A stretch of DNA of 64,000 nucleotides from Microbacterium maritypicum (lineage in GTDB: Bacteria > Actinomycetota > Actinomycetes > Actinomycetales > Microbacteriaceae). Both the position numbers and the translations under genes were made by a program. The notes below the pieces were generated by a model. It ran no database searches. It had not been told where the DNA came from and saw nothing but the letters and a program-made list of their open reading frames with translations. Positions 28,414-39,739 of the stretch are shown here, in pieces; position 1 is the stretch's first letter, and every line of letters begins with the position of its first letter. The DNA lies in the NCBI RefSeq assembly GCF_041529975.1, contig NZ_CP168030.1, positions 2,170,001-2,234,000 of the forward strand, read 5' to 3'.

Positions 28414-28505
28414 GGCACCCAGGTGCGCGCCCCGGGTTCGCGCCACATCACGACCACGCCATACATCGATACTGGCATTCGAACTCATCGAAAGAGGAGC
28501 CACTC

Positions 28506-29105
28506 ATGGCACTTACCCCGGATGACGTCGTCACCAAGCAGTTCCAGCACGTCCGATTCAAGGACGGCTTCGACCCGGACGAGGTGGACGACTTCCTCGA
28601 CGAGATCGTCATCGAGTGGCGCAAGGCTCTCGAGGAGAACGTCGAGCTGAAGGCCAAGCTGGCCGCGTACGAGACCGGTGCTGCCCCCGAGGCCGCCGCG
28701 CCCGCCGCTGCACCCGTCGCGACCGAGGCCCCCGCGCCCGTCGCCGAGGTTGCTGCCGAGCCCGCACCGACCGGCTCCGCCACCGCGACTGCCGGCATCA
28801 TCGAGCTCGCGCAGCGTCTGCACGACGAGCACGTGGCCGAGGGTGAGGCGAAGCGCAACGCGCTCATCGCCGAGGCCGAGACCGAGGTGGCGCGTATCCG
28901 CACCGAGGCCGAGGCGAAGCAGCGCGAAGAGTCGGCACGCCTGGAGCGCGAGCGCAACACGCTCGAAGCCCGCATCACCGAACTCCGCAACTTCGAGCGC
29001 GACTACCGCTCGCAGCTGCGCGGCTACATCGAGGGTCAGCTCCGCGAGCTCGACGAGAAGTCGGCATCCACGGACTCCACGCCCGTCTCCGCGATCGGTC
29101 TGTAA
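28506..29105 (+). CDS. divIVA: DivIVA/Wag31 polar growth protein
   Basis: 199-residue DivIVA. The N-terminal membrane-curvature-binding domain (MALTPDDVVTKQFQHVRFKD, then DPDEVDDFLDEIVIEW) is followed by a short coiled coil, an Ala/Pro linker (about 59-96), and a long C-terminal coiled coil (about 98-185). It marks poles and septa and directs polar wall synthesis; in mycobacteria it is phosphorylated by PknA/PknB-type kinases. ATG 28506 is chosen for its AAAGAGGAG site and conserved N-terminus. It closes the core division cluster. Confidence 0.96.
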   Translation: MALTPDDVVTKQFQHVRFKDGFDPDEVDDFLDEIVIEWRKALEENVELKAKLAAYETGAAPEAAAPAAAPVATEAPAPVAEVAAEPAPTGSATATAGIIELAQRLHDEHVAEGEAKRNALIAEAETEVARIRTEAEAKQREESARLERERNTLEARITELRNFERDYRSQLRGYIEGQLRELDEKSASTDSTPVSAIGL

Positions 29106-29113
29106 GGCGCCCC

Positions 29114-29809
29114 TTGTCAGGACGCTCGCCCCTTCGTCGGTCGGCGGCCGGTGCGATCGTTGCGATTCTCGCAGCGCTCGTGCTGGCCGCCGATCAGTTT
29201 GTGAAGTACCTCACGATCGAGAACCTGCCCCTGCATGAGCCGGTTCCGGTTCTCGGTGAGTTCCTTCAGCTGTACTACGTCCGCAATCCCGGCGCGGCAT
29301 TCTCGCTCGGGTCCGAGGTGACGTGGATCTTCACGATCGCCCTCGCGGTGGTGGCCTCGATCATCATCTGGAAGGCGTTCGGGATCAAGTCCCGACTGTG
29401 GGCCGTCGTTCTCGGGTGCCTGCTCGGTGGTGTGCTGGGCAACCTCACGGACCGGCTGCTTCGTGAGCCCGGTTTCCCCGTGGGGCACGTCGTCGACATG
29501 ATCTCGATGCCGTGGATGATGCCCGCGATCTTCAACGTGGCAGACGTCTTCATCGTGACCGGAATGATCTCGGTCGCCCTTCTCGTCGTGTTCGGGCTCC
29601 GATTCGACGGCACGCGCGAGCGCGACCATGCTGTCGTCGAGACCGAGGAAGAAGCCGAAGCGGCTGCTGTGGCCGCTATGGTCGCGACCGAGACGGATGC
29701 AGAATTCGTGGACGCGGATGATGCAGCGACGGATGCCGCAGGCACAGGACGCTCGAGCGACGACGATGCGTCATCGGAGGATGCGGCTCCCGCATCCGAA
29801 GGACGCTGA
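29114..29809 (+). CDS. lspA: Prolipoprotein signal peptidase with acidic C-terminal tail
   Basis: 231-residue signal peptidase II that cleaves lipid-modified prolipoproteins. Four membrane helices are visible, with [13 protein letters not shown], catalytic Asp in GNLTDRLLR (D113) and in FNVADVFIV (D144). Residues from about 165 to the end are an extra hydrophilic tail very rich in Asp, Glu and Ala; most family members end near residue 165-200. The likely start is TTG 29114, eight bases after divIVA, with only a weak AAGG upstream. Substrates in this window could include the lipoproteins CtaC, the SsuA-like protein and the protein at 57849-58388. Confidence 0.93.
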   Translation: MSGRSPLRRSAAGAIVAILAALVLAADQFVKYLTIENLPLHEPVPVLGEFLQLYYVRNPGAAFSLGSEVTWIFTIALAVVASIIIWKAFGIKSRLWAVVLGCLLGGVLGNLTDRLLREPGFPVGHVVDMISMPWMMPAIFNVADVFIVTGMISVALLVVFGLRFDGTRERDHAVVETEEEAEAAAVAAMVATETDAEFVDADDAATDAAGTGRSSDDDASSEDAAPASEGR

Positions 29810-29811
29810 CC

Positions 29812-30732
29812 GTGGAGTCGCGGTCTCTGCCGGTGCCCGACGGTCTGGACGGCACTCGCGTCGACGCAGCTCTGGCGAAGCTCATGGGCTTCTCCCGCAC
29901 CTTCGCCGCCGACGTCGCCGCAGCAGGCGGTGTGCGGTTGGACGGCGTGACGCTCGACAAGTCCGACCGCCTCCGCGGCGGCGGCTGGCTCGATGTCGAG
30001 TGGCAGCCGAAGGAAGCACCGAAGATCATTCCGATCGCGGTGCCCGAGCTCGGCATCGTGTACGACGACGACGACATCGTCGTGGTCGACAAGCCCACCG
30101 GCGTCGCGGCGCATCCGTCGGTCGGTTGGGAGGGTCCGACGGTGGTCGGCGCTCTTGCCGCCGCGGGATTCCGCGTCGCCACGAGTGGTGCTCCCGAGCG
30201 CCAGGGAGTCGTGCATCGGCTCGATGTCGGCACCAGCGGCCTGATGGTCGTCGCGAAATCCGAACACGCCTACACGGTGCTGAAGCAGGCGTTCAAGGAT
30301 CGAACGGTCGAGAAGATCTATCACGCCGTGGTGCAAGGGCACCCCGACCCGCTCGCAGGGACGATCGACGCGCCGATCGGGCGCCACCCGAACCACTCCT
30401 GGAAGTTCGCCGTCGTTCCCGACGGCAAGCCCTCGGTCACCCACTACGAGACGCTCGAGGCGTTCCCCGGTGCTTCGCTCCTCGAGATCCATCTCGAGAC
30501 GGGGCGCACCCACCAGATCCGTGTGCACATGGCCGCCCACCGGCATCCGTGCGTCGGCGATCCACTGTACGGAGCCGACCCGACCATGTCGGCCCGCCTC
30601 GGGCTCACGCGACAGTGGCTTCATGCGCATCAGCTGGCGTTCGCGCACCCGGCGACGGGGGATTGGGTGCAGTTCGAGTCGCCGTACCCCGAGGACTTCC
30701 GGCACGCGCTGGACGTGCTCCGCGGCGAATAG
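29812..30732 (+). CDS. rluD: RluD-family 23S rRNA pseudouridine synthase
   Basis: 306-residue RluA/RluD-type pseudouridine synthase. An S4-like RNA-binding N-terminal domain ([16 protein letters not shown], about 13-60) precedes the catalytic domain with [11 protein letters not shown] (catalytic D138), [13 protein letters not shown] and [11 protein letters not shown]. The target uridines cannot be read from sequence; RluD acts on 23S helix 69. GTG 29812 follows the lspA stop by two bases, so lspA-rluD form one transcription unit, as in many bacteria. Confidence 0.92.
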   Translation: MESRSLPVPDGLDGTRVDAALAKLMGFSRTFAADVAAAGGVRLDGVTLDKSDRLRGGGWLDVEWQPKEAPKIIPIAVPELGIVYDDDDIVVVDKPTGVAAHPSVGWEGPTVVGALAAAGFRVATSGAPERQGVVHRLDVGTSGLMVVAKSEHAYTVLKQAFKDRTVEKIYHAVVQGHPDPLAGTIDAPIGRHPNHSWKFAVVPDGKPSVTHYETLEAFPGASLLEIHLETGRTHQIRVHMAAHRHPCVGDPLYGADPTMSARLGLTRQWLHAHQLAFAHPATGDWVQFESPYPEDFRHALDVLRGE

Positions 30733-30780
30733 CCCGCGCTTCATCGACGCGATGTCTGCGTCGTGCGCCACACTGATCGC

Positions 30781-31368
30781 ATGGGCATCGAGGTTCGACC
30801 AGCAACGGAGTTCGACGATGTCGCGACGCTCGTCGGCCCGAAGAAGCCGACGTCCAACGTGTGCTTCTGCCTGAGGTATCGCATCGGCAGCAAGGAGAAT
30901 GTGGCGCTGCGCGGGTCGCAGCGCGCTGATCGCGTGCGCGAGCTGTGCCATCAGGATCCGCCACCTGGGGTCATCGCCTACCTCGATGACGAGCCGGTCG
31001 GCTGGGCGGCGCTGCATCCGCGGCGCGACACGAGCTTCGCACGCAATCGGCTGATCCCGCACGTCGACGAACTCGATGTGTGGTCACTGTGGTGCTTCCG
31101 CGTAAGGCCAGGGCATCGGAAGCAAGGGATCACGCACGCGCTGATCGACGGTGCCGTGGCCTACGCGAGGGAGTGCGGCGCGCCGGCGATCGAGGGGTAT
31201 CCCGTCGACAACGGCGGGGAGAAGGTCAACCTGACGATGGCGTACGTCGGCACGCGCGCGCTCTTCGAGAGCGCAGGCTTCGTGAAGGCAGCCGACACGG
31301 GCTCCGTCCTCGACGGGTTCCCGCGGGTGCTGATGCGGCTCGATCTGGGCACCTCACGAAAGGCGTAG
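30781..31368 (+). CDS. GNAT-family N-acetyltransferase
   Basis: 195-residue protein with the GNAT fold: beta-4 segment DVWSLWCFRVRPGHRKQGITH (acetyl-CoA-binding R/QxxGxG/A-like loop RPGHRKQGI) and a C-terminal FESAGFVKA strand. The N-terminus has a Cys-containing FCLRYRI segment. ATG 30781 is preferred over an in-frame upstream ATG because it begins MGIEVRPATEFDDV, a typical GNAT start. Substrate unknown. It is the first accessory gene after the division cluster. Confidence 0.8.
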   Translation: MGIEVRPATEFDDVATLVGPKKPTSNVCFCLRYRIGSKENVALRGSQRADRVRELCHQDPPPGVIAYLDDEPVGWAALHPRRDTSFARNRLIPHVDELDVWSLWCFRVRPGHRKQGITHALIDGAVAYARECGAPAIEGYPVDNGGEKVNLTMAYVGTRALFESAGFVKAADTGSVLDGFPRVLMRLDLGTSRKA

Positions 31369-31378
31369 AAGAAAGCGT

Positions 31379-31406
31379 GAACCGTTTTCGGGAATCGTCC
31401 CAATAC
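31379..31406 (+). promoter_or_regulatory. ECF-type promoter of sigma cassette 1
   Basis: GAACCGTTT (31379-31387) and CAATAC (31401-31406), with 13 bases between. The GTG start of the sigma gene begins five bases after CAATAC, so transcription would start at or next to the start codon. The same two boxes at the same spacing precede the second sigma gene (33149-33176). GAACC is a common -35 of ECF promoters, suggesting autoregulation. Confidence 0.65.
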
Positions 31407-31411
31407 TCAGT

Positions 31412-32017
31412 GTGAGCACGGACAGCGAGATCATCCAGCGGTCGCTCGAAGAGCCCGGAGTCTTCTCCGAGATCTTCGAGCGGAACGTCCGACCCGTCGG
31501 CGGCTACATCCGGCGACGGGTAGGCGCGGACGCCGTCGACGACGTCCTGAGTGAGACGTTCCTCGTCGCCTTCCGGCGGCGCGCGTCCTTCGACCTCGGG
31601 ACGGAGTCGGCGCGGCCCTGGCTGCTCGGCATCGCGACCAGGGTGGTGAAGAGCCATCGGGCTGCGGAAGCGCGGCAGTGGCGGGCGTTCGAAGCCTCGG
31701 CATCAGCGGAGGAGGTCGCCGTGGAAACTCCGCAGGCCGCCTCCGAGTCGCGGATCGATGCCGATGCCGCTCTGCGGGCGCTGGCCACGCGGATCGCGGC
31801 CCTCGCGGCGAAGGATCGCGACACCTTGCTGCTGCATGCGTGGGGCGACCTCACGTATGAGCAGATCGCCGCTGCGCTGGGCGTGCCGGTCGGAACCGTT
31901 CGGTCCCGGCTGAATCGCGTTCGCCGAAAGCTCGCGCCGCCGGGCTCGCACGGAGCAGCCCGACTGACATGGATGGCGAAGGAGGAGAGCGATGCAGCTT
32001 ATGGAACAAGTTCGTGA
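31412..32017 (+). CDS. ECF sigma factor, cassette 1
   Basis: 201-residue sigma-70 family ECF factor. Region 2 (about 20-90) includes DDVLSETFLVAFRRRASFD; region 4 (about 125-180) includes KDRDTLLLHAWGDLTYEQIA and the helix-turn-helix GVPVGTVRSRLNRVRRKL. It has no region 1 or 3. GTG 31412 is chosen because the second, paralogous sigma gene starts at the equivalent codon and both have ECF-type promoter boxes five bases before it, implying a leaderless message. The end overlaps the partner gene by 26 bases. Regulon unknown. Confidence 0.93.
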   Translation: MSTDSEIIQRSLEEPGVFSEIFERNVRPVGGYIRRRVGADAVDDVLSETFLVAFRRRASFDLGTESARPWLLGIATRVVKSHRAAEARQWRAFEASASAEEVAVETPQAASESRIDADAALRALATRIAALAAKDRDTLLLHAWGDLTYEQIAAALGVPVGTVRSRLNRVRRKLAPPGSHGAARLTWMAKEESDAAYGTSS

Positions 32018-33068
32018 GATCGGGATCGATGAGTCCCGCGTGGATGAAGACACCGTTCTCGCTGCGCGACGGGCGCTGACGCGAGAGATGGCGCGGAGTG
32101 CGCGTCCGGAGCGAGCGCGGCCGTCGCGACGACGCACGTGGACCGGGATCGGTCTCGGTGGTCTCGTGGCCGGAGTAGCCGTGACCGCGATCGTGGCCGG
32201 TTCTGTCATCGCGCCACCGAACGCACCCGACGCGGCCGCAGCCGAAGTGCTGGAGCGTGCGTCAGCGGTGACGTTCGATGCGCAGGACACGACACTCGTC
32301 CCCGGGCAGTACCTGCGGATCGAGACCGTCGGTGAGTACCTCCATTTCTGGAAGGCCGAATGGGCCGATGATGATGACGAGAACACGTTCGCGTTCAACG
32401 CCTCGCGAGACGGCGGCGACGCCGCCGTGCTGGAGCGCGACACGCGCGTGCTCTACGTCCCGGCCGACCGGGCTGGTGACTGGTTCTACGACTGGGGCTC
32501 CTCCGAGGTCGTGGACTCCTTCGGACCCCGTGGCGCGGAGGCAGCACGGGAATGGTCGTCCTCGCCCGGCTCCGCGATTCGTGGACGCGGCACGATCGAG
32601 ACGCTCCCGGCGGGCGAGTATCTCGCCGTGGGAGGCGACGAACCGCCGATGCCGTACCTGGCGGACCGGTACCGGCCGTATTACGACGATATGCCGAGGG
32701 ATCCTCAGACGCTGCTCGACTGGCTCCGCGCGCAGTCGGGGATGACGGGGGAGGAGGGGGACCGCTGGCTCGTGGCGAGTCTCAGCGACCCGTCGGCGAT
32801 CAACCTGATGCCTGCCGACCTGCGCTCGGCGTTCTTCCTCGCGATCGCGCTGATCCCCGGATTCGAGGTGGTGGCGGAGGATGATTCGACGGCGACGCTG
32901 CAGTACGTCGTTCCCGGCCACCGGACGACGAAGATCGCGATCGATACCGAGCAGGGCCTCGTCGACTCGATCTCGGAGAACTACGGAAGCGGAGGACCTG
33001 CGGGCGACACGGTCGACTCCACCACCACGGTGCGCACCTCCGTCGTGGACTCCGCGCCCCAGGGCTAG
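31992..33068 (+). CDS. Membrane-anchored partner of ECF sigma, cassette 1 (CU044_5270-like)
   Basis: 358-residue bitopic protein: a short cytoplasmic part (1-50) with no HxxxCxxC zinc anti-sigma motif, one membrane helix (about 51-74), and a ~285-residue extracellular domain. It resembles the actinobacterial CU044_5270 family that accompanies ECF sigma genes. Shared with its paralogue in cassette 2 are GQYLRI, YVPADRAGDW and DMPRDPQTLLDWLRA. A negative regulator or sensor for the adjacent sigma factor is the likely role, inferred from overlap and topology. The ATG has AAGGAGGA upstream. Confidence 0.75.
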   Translation: MQLMEQVREIGIDESRVDEDTVLAARRALTREMARSARPERARPSRRRTWTGIGLGGLVAGVAVTAIVAGSVIAPPNAPDAAAAEVLERASAVTFDAQDTTLVPGQYLRIETVGEYLHFWKAEWADDDDENTFAFNASRDGGDAAVLERDTRVLYVPADRAGDWFYDWGSSEVVDSFGPRGAEAAREWSSSPGSAIRGRGTIETLPAGEYLAVGGDEPPMPYLADRYRPYYDDMPRDPQTLLDWLRAQSGMTGEEGDRWLVASLSDPSAINLMPADLRSAFFLAIALIPGFEVVAEDDSTATLQYVVPGHRTTKIAIDTEQGLVDSISENYGSGGPAGDTVDSTTTVRTSVVDSAPQG

Positions 33069-33080
33069 CGACCCGGCAGA

Positions 33081-33126
33081 GAGCCCCGACACCGACCTCC
33101 GGTTTCGGGGCTCCGCCGTAGACTCG
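33081..33126 (+). repeat. Terminator/promoter hinge repeat, copy 1
   Basis: 46-base element nearly identical to 34896-34941. It consists of a hairpin (AGCCCCGACACCG arm, here with one mismatch in its partner) followed by CTCCGCCG and TAGACT (33119-33124). It ends sigma cassette 1 and carries an orphan copy of the dnaE -10 box that points into cassette 2. Confidence 0.75.
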
Positions 33127-33148
33127 GCGGGACGCCCAAGATAATTTC

Positions 33149-33176
33149 GAACCGTTTGCCGACTCAGGGGCAATAC
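33149..33176 (+). promoter_or_regulatory. ECF-type promoter of sigma cassette 2
   Basis: GAACCGTTT (33149-33157) and CAATAC (33171-33176), 13 bases apart, five bases before the GTG at 33182. The spacing is identical to the promoter of cassette 1, while the bases between the boxes differ. Conservation of only the two boxes argues that they are functional. Confidence 0.65.
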
Positions 33177-33181
33177 ATAGT

Positions 33182-33787
33182 GTGAGCACAGATAGCGAGA
33201 TCATTCAGCGGTCGCTCGGGCAACCCCGAGCCTTCGCTGAACTGTTCGATCGGCACGCGGGATCGGTGGGTCGATATGCCGCTCGCCGCCTCGGTCCCGA
33301 TGCCGGTGAGGACATCCTCAGCGAGACATTCCTGGTCGCTTTCGCGCGACGGAGATCTTTCGATGCGGCGTGGGACTCCGCGCTGCCGTGGTTGTTCGGC
33401 ATCGCCTCGCGGTTGATCAAGAAGCACCGAGTTCGGGAGGCGAAGCACCACCGATCGAGCGTGGAGTCCGCACACCGCGAGGAACACGTGTCGCACGGCG
33501 ACCTCGAGGGGACGATCGCTCGCCTCGACGCCGAGATCTCCACCCGAGAGCTGGCGCCCCGCATCGCCGCGCTGTCAGCGAAGGAACGGGACACGCTGCT
33601 GCTCTACGCCTGGGGAGACCTGACGTATGAGGAGGTCGCCGTCGCCCTCGGCGTACCTGTGGGCACCGTCCGCTCGCGAATGAATCGAATACGAACTCGA
33701 CTCGATCCGACCAGAGGGAGCCGCCGAGAACGAGTTGTGAGCGAGAAGGAAGGAGAGGTCGATGGACGTTTTCGAACGCGTGCGTGA
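33182..33787 (+). CDS. ECF sigma factor, cassette 2
   Basis: 201-residue ECF sigma factor, paralogous to the one at 31412 and equal in length. The first codons are nearly identical (STDSEIIQRSL). Region 2 contains GEDILSETFLVAFARRRSFD; region 4 contains KERDTLLLYAWGDLTYEEVA and GVPVGTVRSRMNRIRTRL. The middle has diverged strongly (KHHRSSVESAHREEHVSHG). The GTG start and promoter geometry are the same as in cassette 1. The end overlaps its partner gene by 26 bases, exactly as in cassette 1. Confidence 0.93.
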   Translation: MSTDSEIIQRSLGQPRAFAELFDRHAGSVGRYAARRLGPDAGEDILSETFLVAFARRRSFDAAWDSALPWLFGIASRLIKKHRVREAKHHRSSVESAHREEHVSHGDLEGTIARLDAEISTRELAPRIAALSAKERDTLLLYAWGDLTYEEVAVALGVPVGTVRSRMNRIRTRLDPTRGSRRERVVSEKEGEVDGRFRTRA

Positions 33788-34874
33788 GGTGAACACGAGC
33801 GCGAGCCTCACGGACGACCGTGTAGCCGCGGCTCGTGCACGCCTCCTGAGTGGGATCGACGAAAGCCGGGAGCGGAATCGCCGACGTCTCGCGCATCGAA
33901 CCCTGTTGATCGCCGGCGCCGTGGCGACCACAGCCGCGGTGGCCACAGCCGTGGTGGTCTTCACGCAGGAGACAGCGCCGCCGCCTCGCGTCGAGGCGAT
34001 TCCGACACCGACACCGACAGCGACGCCGCAGCCGCAGGCGTCGCCGAGTCCGCAGCCCTCCGCGACCTCGGGAACCGGGACGACCGAGCCTTTCCCCGGT
34101 ACGACCCCGCAGGCGGGGCAGTACCTCCACATCGTCAGCGTCACCGAACGTCTGCACTACCGATCCTCGTCAGGGGAGGTGTTCCCGTGGGCCTGGACGA
34201 CCCAGTCGTCGTCCCCACCCGTCTCCGCTCTGCTGGCGCGCGATCACGACGAGCAGTACGTTCCCGCGGATCGCTCGGGCGATTGGTATCAGGCGCACGG
34301 CCCCACGGCCGAGAAGGTGACGCTCTTCCCTGGGGCGCAAGGGCCCGATGAGGAGCAGAGGTGGAACACCCTCATGCCGATGGACGGCAAGGTCGGGGAG
34401 ACGTGGAGCACGGGTGGGCTGGCGGGCGACGCTTTTCCCCCCGTGGGTTCGACGGAGTACTACGCGGACCTTCCGCGGGAACCGCACGCACTTCTCGATC
34501 ATCTGCGGGCGGTCGTCGGCACATGGACGTCCGGCCAGGAGGAGACGGATGATGCACTCCTCGAGAACATGACGTCCACGTTGCTGTCGAACTTCGCGCC
34601 GGCCGATGTTCGCGAGGCGTACATGGGTGCATTGACTCTGAGTGGCCTCGCGCGGACCACACCGTCGGACGACGGGACCGTCAGCTTCGAGGTCCGCCGA
34701 GAACAGTACTCCCCGCGGACCGAGACGATGCTCGTCGACGAGACGACGGGATGGGTGACTGTCCATACTGTGCGTTACGACCGTGAGTCCGGTGCTTCGG
34801 GGGACATGGTGCCCGCAGACGTGCCCGACATCCGGACGACGTACACCGTTTCCCTCGTGAATTCGGGTCCGTAG
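33762..34874 (+). CDS. Membrane-anchored partner of ECF sigma, cassette 2 (CU044_5270-like)
   Basis: 370-residue bitopic paralogue of the protein at 31992: cytoplasmic part 1-45 (MDVFERVREV...), membrane helix about 46-67, then a Pro/Thr-rich spacer (about 70-107, PTPTPTATPQPQ), absent from the paralogue, and an extracellular domain with GQYLHI, YVPADRSGDWYQA and DLPREPHALLDHLRA. No zinc anti-sigma motif is seen. The ATG has AAGGAGAGG upstream. Sensor or anti-sigma function is inferred. The spacer would hold the sensing domain further from the membrane than in cassette 1. Confidence 0.75.
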   Translation: MDVFERVREVNTSASLTDDRVAAARARLLSGIDESRERNRRRLAHRTLLIAGAVATTAAVATAVVVFTQETAPPPRVEAIPTPTPTATPQPQASPSPQPSATSGTGTTEPFPGTTPQAGQYLHIVSVTERLHYRSSSGEVFPWAWTTQSSSPPVSALLARDHDEQYVPADRSGDWYQAHGPTAEKVTLFPGAQGPDEEQRWNTLMPMDGKVGETWSTGGLAGDAFPPVGSTEYYADLPREPHALLDHLRAVVGTWTSGQEETDDALLENMTSTLLSNFAPADVREAYMGALTLSGLARTTPSDDGTVSFEVRREQYSPRTETMLVDETTGWVTVHTVRYDRESGASGDMVPADVPDIRTTYTVSLVNSGP

Positions 34875-34895
34875 CGGTCGCCGATCGCCGGCAAC

Positions 34896-34941
34896 GAGCC
34901 CCGACACCGACCTGCGGTGTCGGGGCTCCGCCGTAGACTCG
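34896..34941 (+). repeat. Terminator/promoter hinge repeat, copy 2, upstream of dnaE
   Basis: 46-base element matching 33081-33126. The hairpin has a perfect 13-bp stem (AGCCCCGACACCG and its complement) and terminates cassette 2. The TAGACT that follows is the probable -10 of dnaE. Terminator and promoter are only eight bases apart. Confidence 0.78.
34934..34939 (+). promoter_or_regulatory. -10 box of dnaE (leaderless)
   Basis: TAGACT with seven bases to the dnaE ATG at 34947. The -35 position would fall in the terminator hairpin loop. Confidence 0.55.
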
Positions 34942-34946
34942 AAGGC

Positions 34947-38465
<3,519 letters not shown>

Positions 38466-38470
38466 GCGGG

Positions 38471-38476
38471 TAGGAT
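38471..38476 (+). promoter_or_regulatory. Candidate -10 box for the gene at 38536
   Basis: TAGGAT just after the dnaE stop; a leader of about 53 bases ends in GACGAAAGGACC before the ATG. Confidence 0.4.
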
Positions 38477-38535
38477 CGTGAGCCGTCGGCAGCACGACGA
38501 ACACCCCCGTCGAGCACTGTGACGAAAGGACCACC

Positions 38536-39738
38536 ATGAGTACGGACACCTCCGAACCCGACCTTCCCGAGTCGGACCCCGAGGACTCGATCTTCAGCGA
38601 CGACGACGGCGTGCTCTACGACGACGAGGTGACTCCGGAATTCGGCATTCTCGGATTCACGCTGCGTGAACTTCTGATCGTGGGCGTATGGGTGGTGGCC
38701 TTCGTGCTGTCCTTCTTCCCGCTGACCGGCGGCCTCTCGCTCTGGGGGATCGGTATCCAGTGGATCCTCCCCATCGCGCTTCCCACCGTGGCCGTCTTCC
38801 TGCTGGTGCTGCGCCGCTTCTCGCCGGATGGCATCCGCCGAGTGGGCTCGCTGGGCATCGACCAGTTCGCCTCCGTGGCGTTCTCCGTCGCGGCCGTCGT
38901 CTGGGTCGGGAATCTGTGGCTCTCGATCTCCGGGCTGATCGCCACCGGCTACTGGGGGCTCCCGTGGAACGGCGTGGGGATGGTCATCACGTCTCTCGCG
39001 CTGGTCGTGCTCACAGTCTTCGCCCCGATCATTCCGGGTCTCAAGGAGGACTTCCACGGCCGCCTCGTCACGCTCGCGCATCGAAATGCGAATCCGGTGC
39101 GCCCGGTCATCGCGCGCCCCGAGCCCGCTCCCGTCGCGGAGTCGACCGTTTCCCCCAGCAGCACCGAGCCCGAGGTCACCGTCGATGCGTCAGGGCTGCC
39201 CCCGGTGACCGGCCTCGACATCGAGACGACCGGGCGACAGGCGACTGACGAGATCGCCCGACTCGACCTCGCGGAGCAGGTACCTCTCACGGCGCATGCC
39301 TCCGCCGGTGGCGTCGGGACCGACCAGGACGCCTCCGACGAGGACTATGTGCCCGCCTACTCCCGTCGATCCCGTGGACAGGAGCCCGAGATCGTCTCGG
39401 ACACCGGAAGCATCGAGTCGCTGCTCGAGACCGCAGCGACCTACGAGACCGGCGATGTCCTGGCCGAAGCGGAGCCCCGCATCGTCGAGGGCTTCGCCGA
39501 CGCCGACGCTGATCTCGACGCGACGAATCCTCGCGAGGCGGCTCCCGCCGCGCAGCCGTTCTGGATCCTCGCCGCCTCCGAACGGGATGTGCATGACGAG
39601 CGAGGAGAACCGCTGTTCCGCATCGGGCCGAGTGCCTGGGCCCTCGTGATCGAGGACCGTGGAGGTGCGTACGTCGTCCGACATGACGACGGACGGATCG
39701 GCTACCTCCACGACATCTCCGACATCTCGAAGGGCTGA
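38536..39738 (+). CDS. Four-helix membrane protein with long acidic linker, unknown function
   Basis: I do not recognise this 400-residue protein. It has an acidic N-terminal tail (1-40), four membrane helices (about 45-62, 73-92, 111-136, 147-168), a long disordered Pro/Ser/Asp/Glu-rich linker (about 180-345), and a compact C-terminal ~55-residue module (PFWILAASERDVHDERGEPL, then IGPSAWALVIEDRG and VVRHDDGRIGYLHDI) that looks like a small beta-rich domain. The ATG follows GAAAGGACC. hisD begins two bases after its stop, so they are probably co-transcribed. A scaffold or regulatory role is a guess. Confidence 0.8.
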   Translation: MSTDTSEPDLPESDPEDSIFSDDDGVLYDDEVTPEFGILGFTLRELLIVGVWVVAFVLSFFPLTGGLSLWGIGIQWILPIALPTVAVFLLVLRRFSPDGIRRVGSLGIDQFASVAFSVAAVVWVGNLWLSISGLIATGYWGLPWNGVGMVITSLALVVLTVFAPIIPGLKEDFHGRLVTLAHRNANPVRPVIARPEPAPVAESTVSPSSTEPEVTVDASGLPPVTGLDIETTGRQATDEIARLDLAEQVPLTAHASAGGVGTDQDASDEDYVPAYSRRSRGQEPEIVSDTGSIESLLETAATYETGDVLAEAEPRIVEGFADADADLDATNPREAAPAAQPFWILAASERDVHDERGEPLFRIGPSAWALVIEDRGGAYVVRHDDGRIGYLHDISDISKG

Positions 39739-39739
39739 A

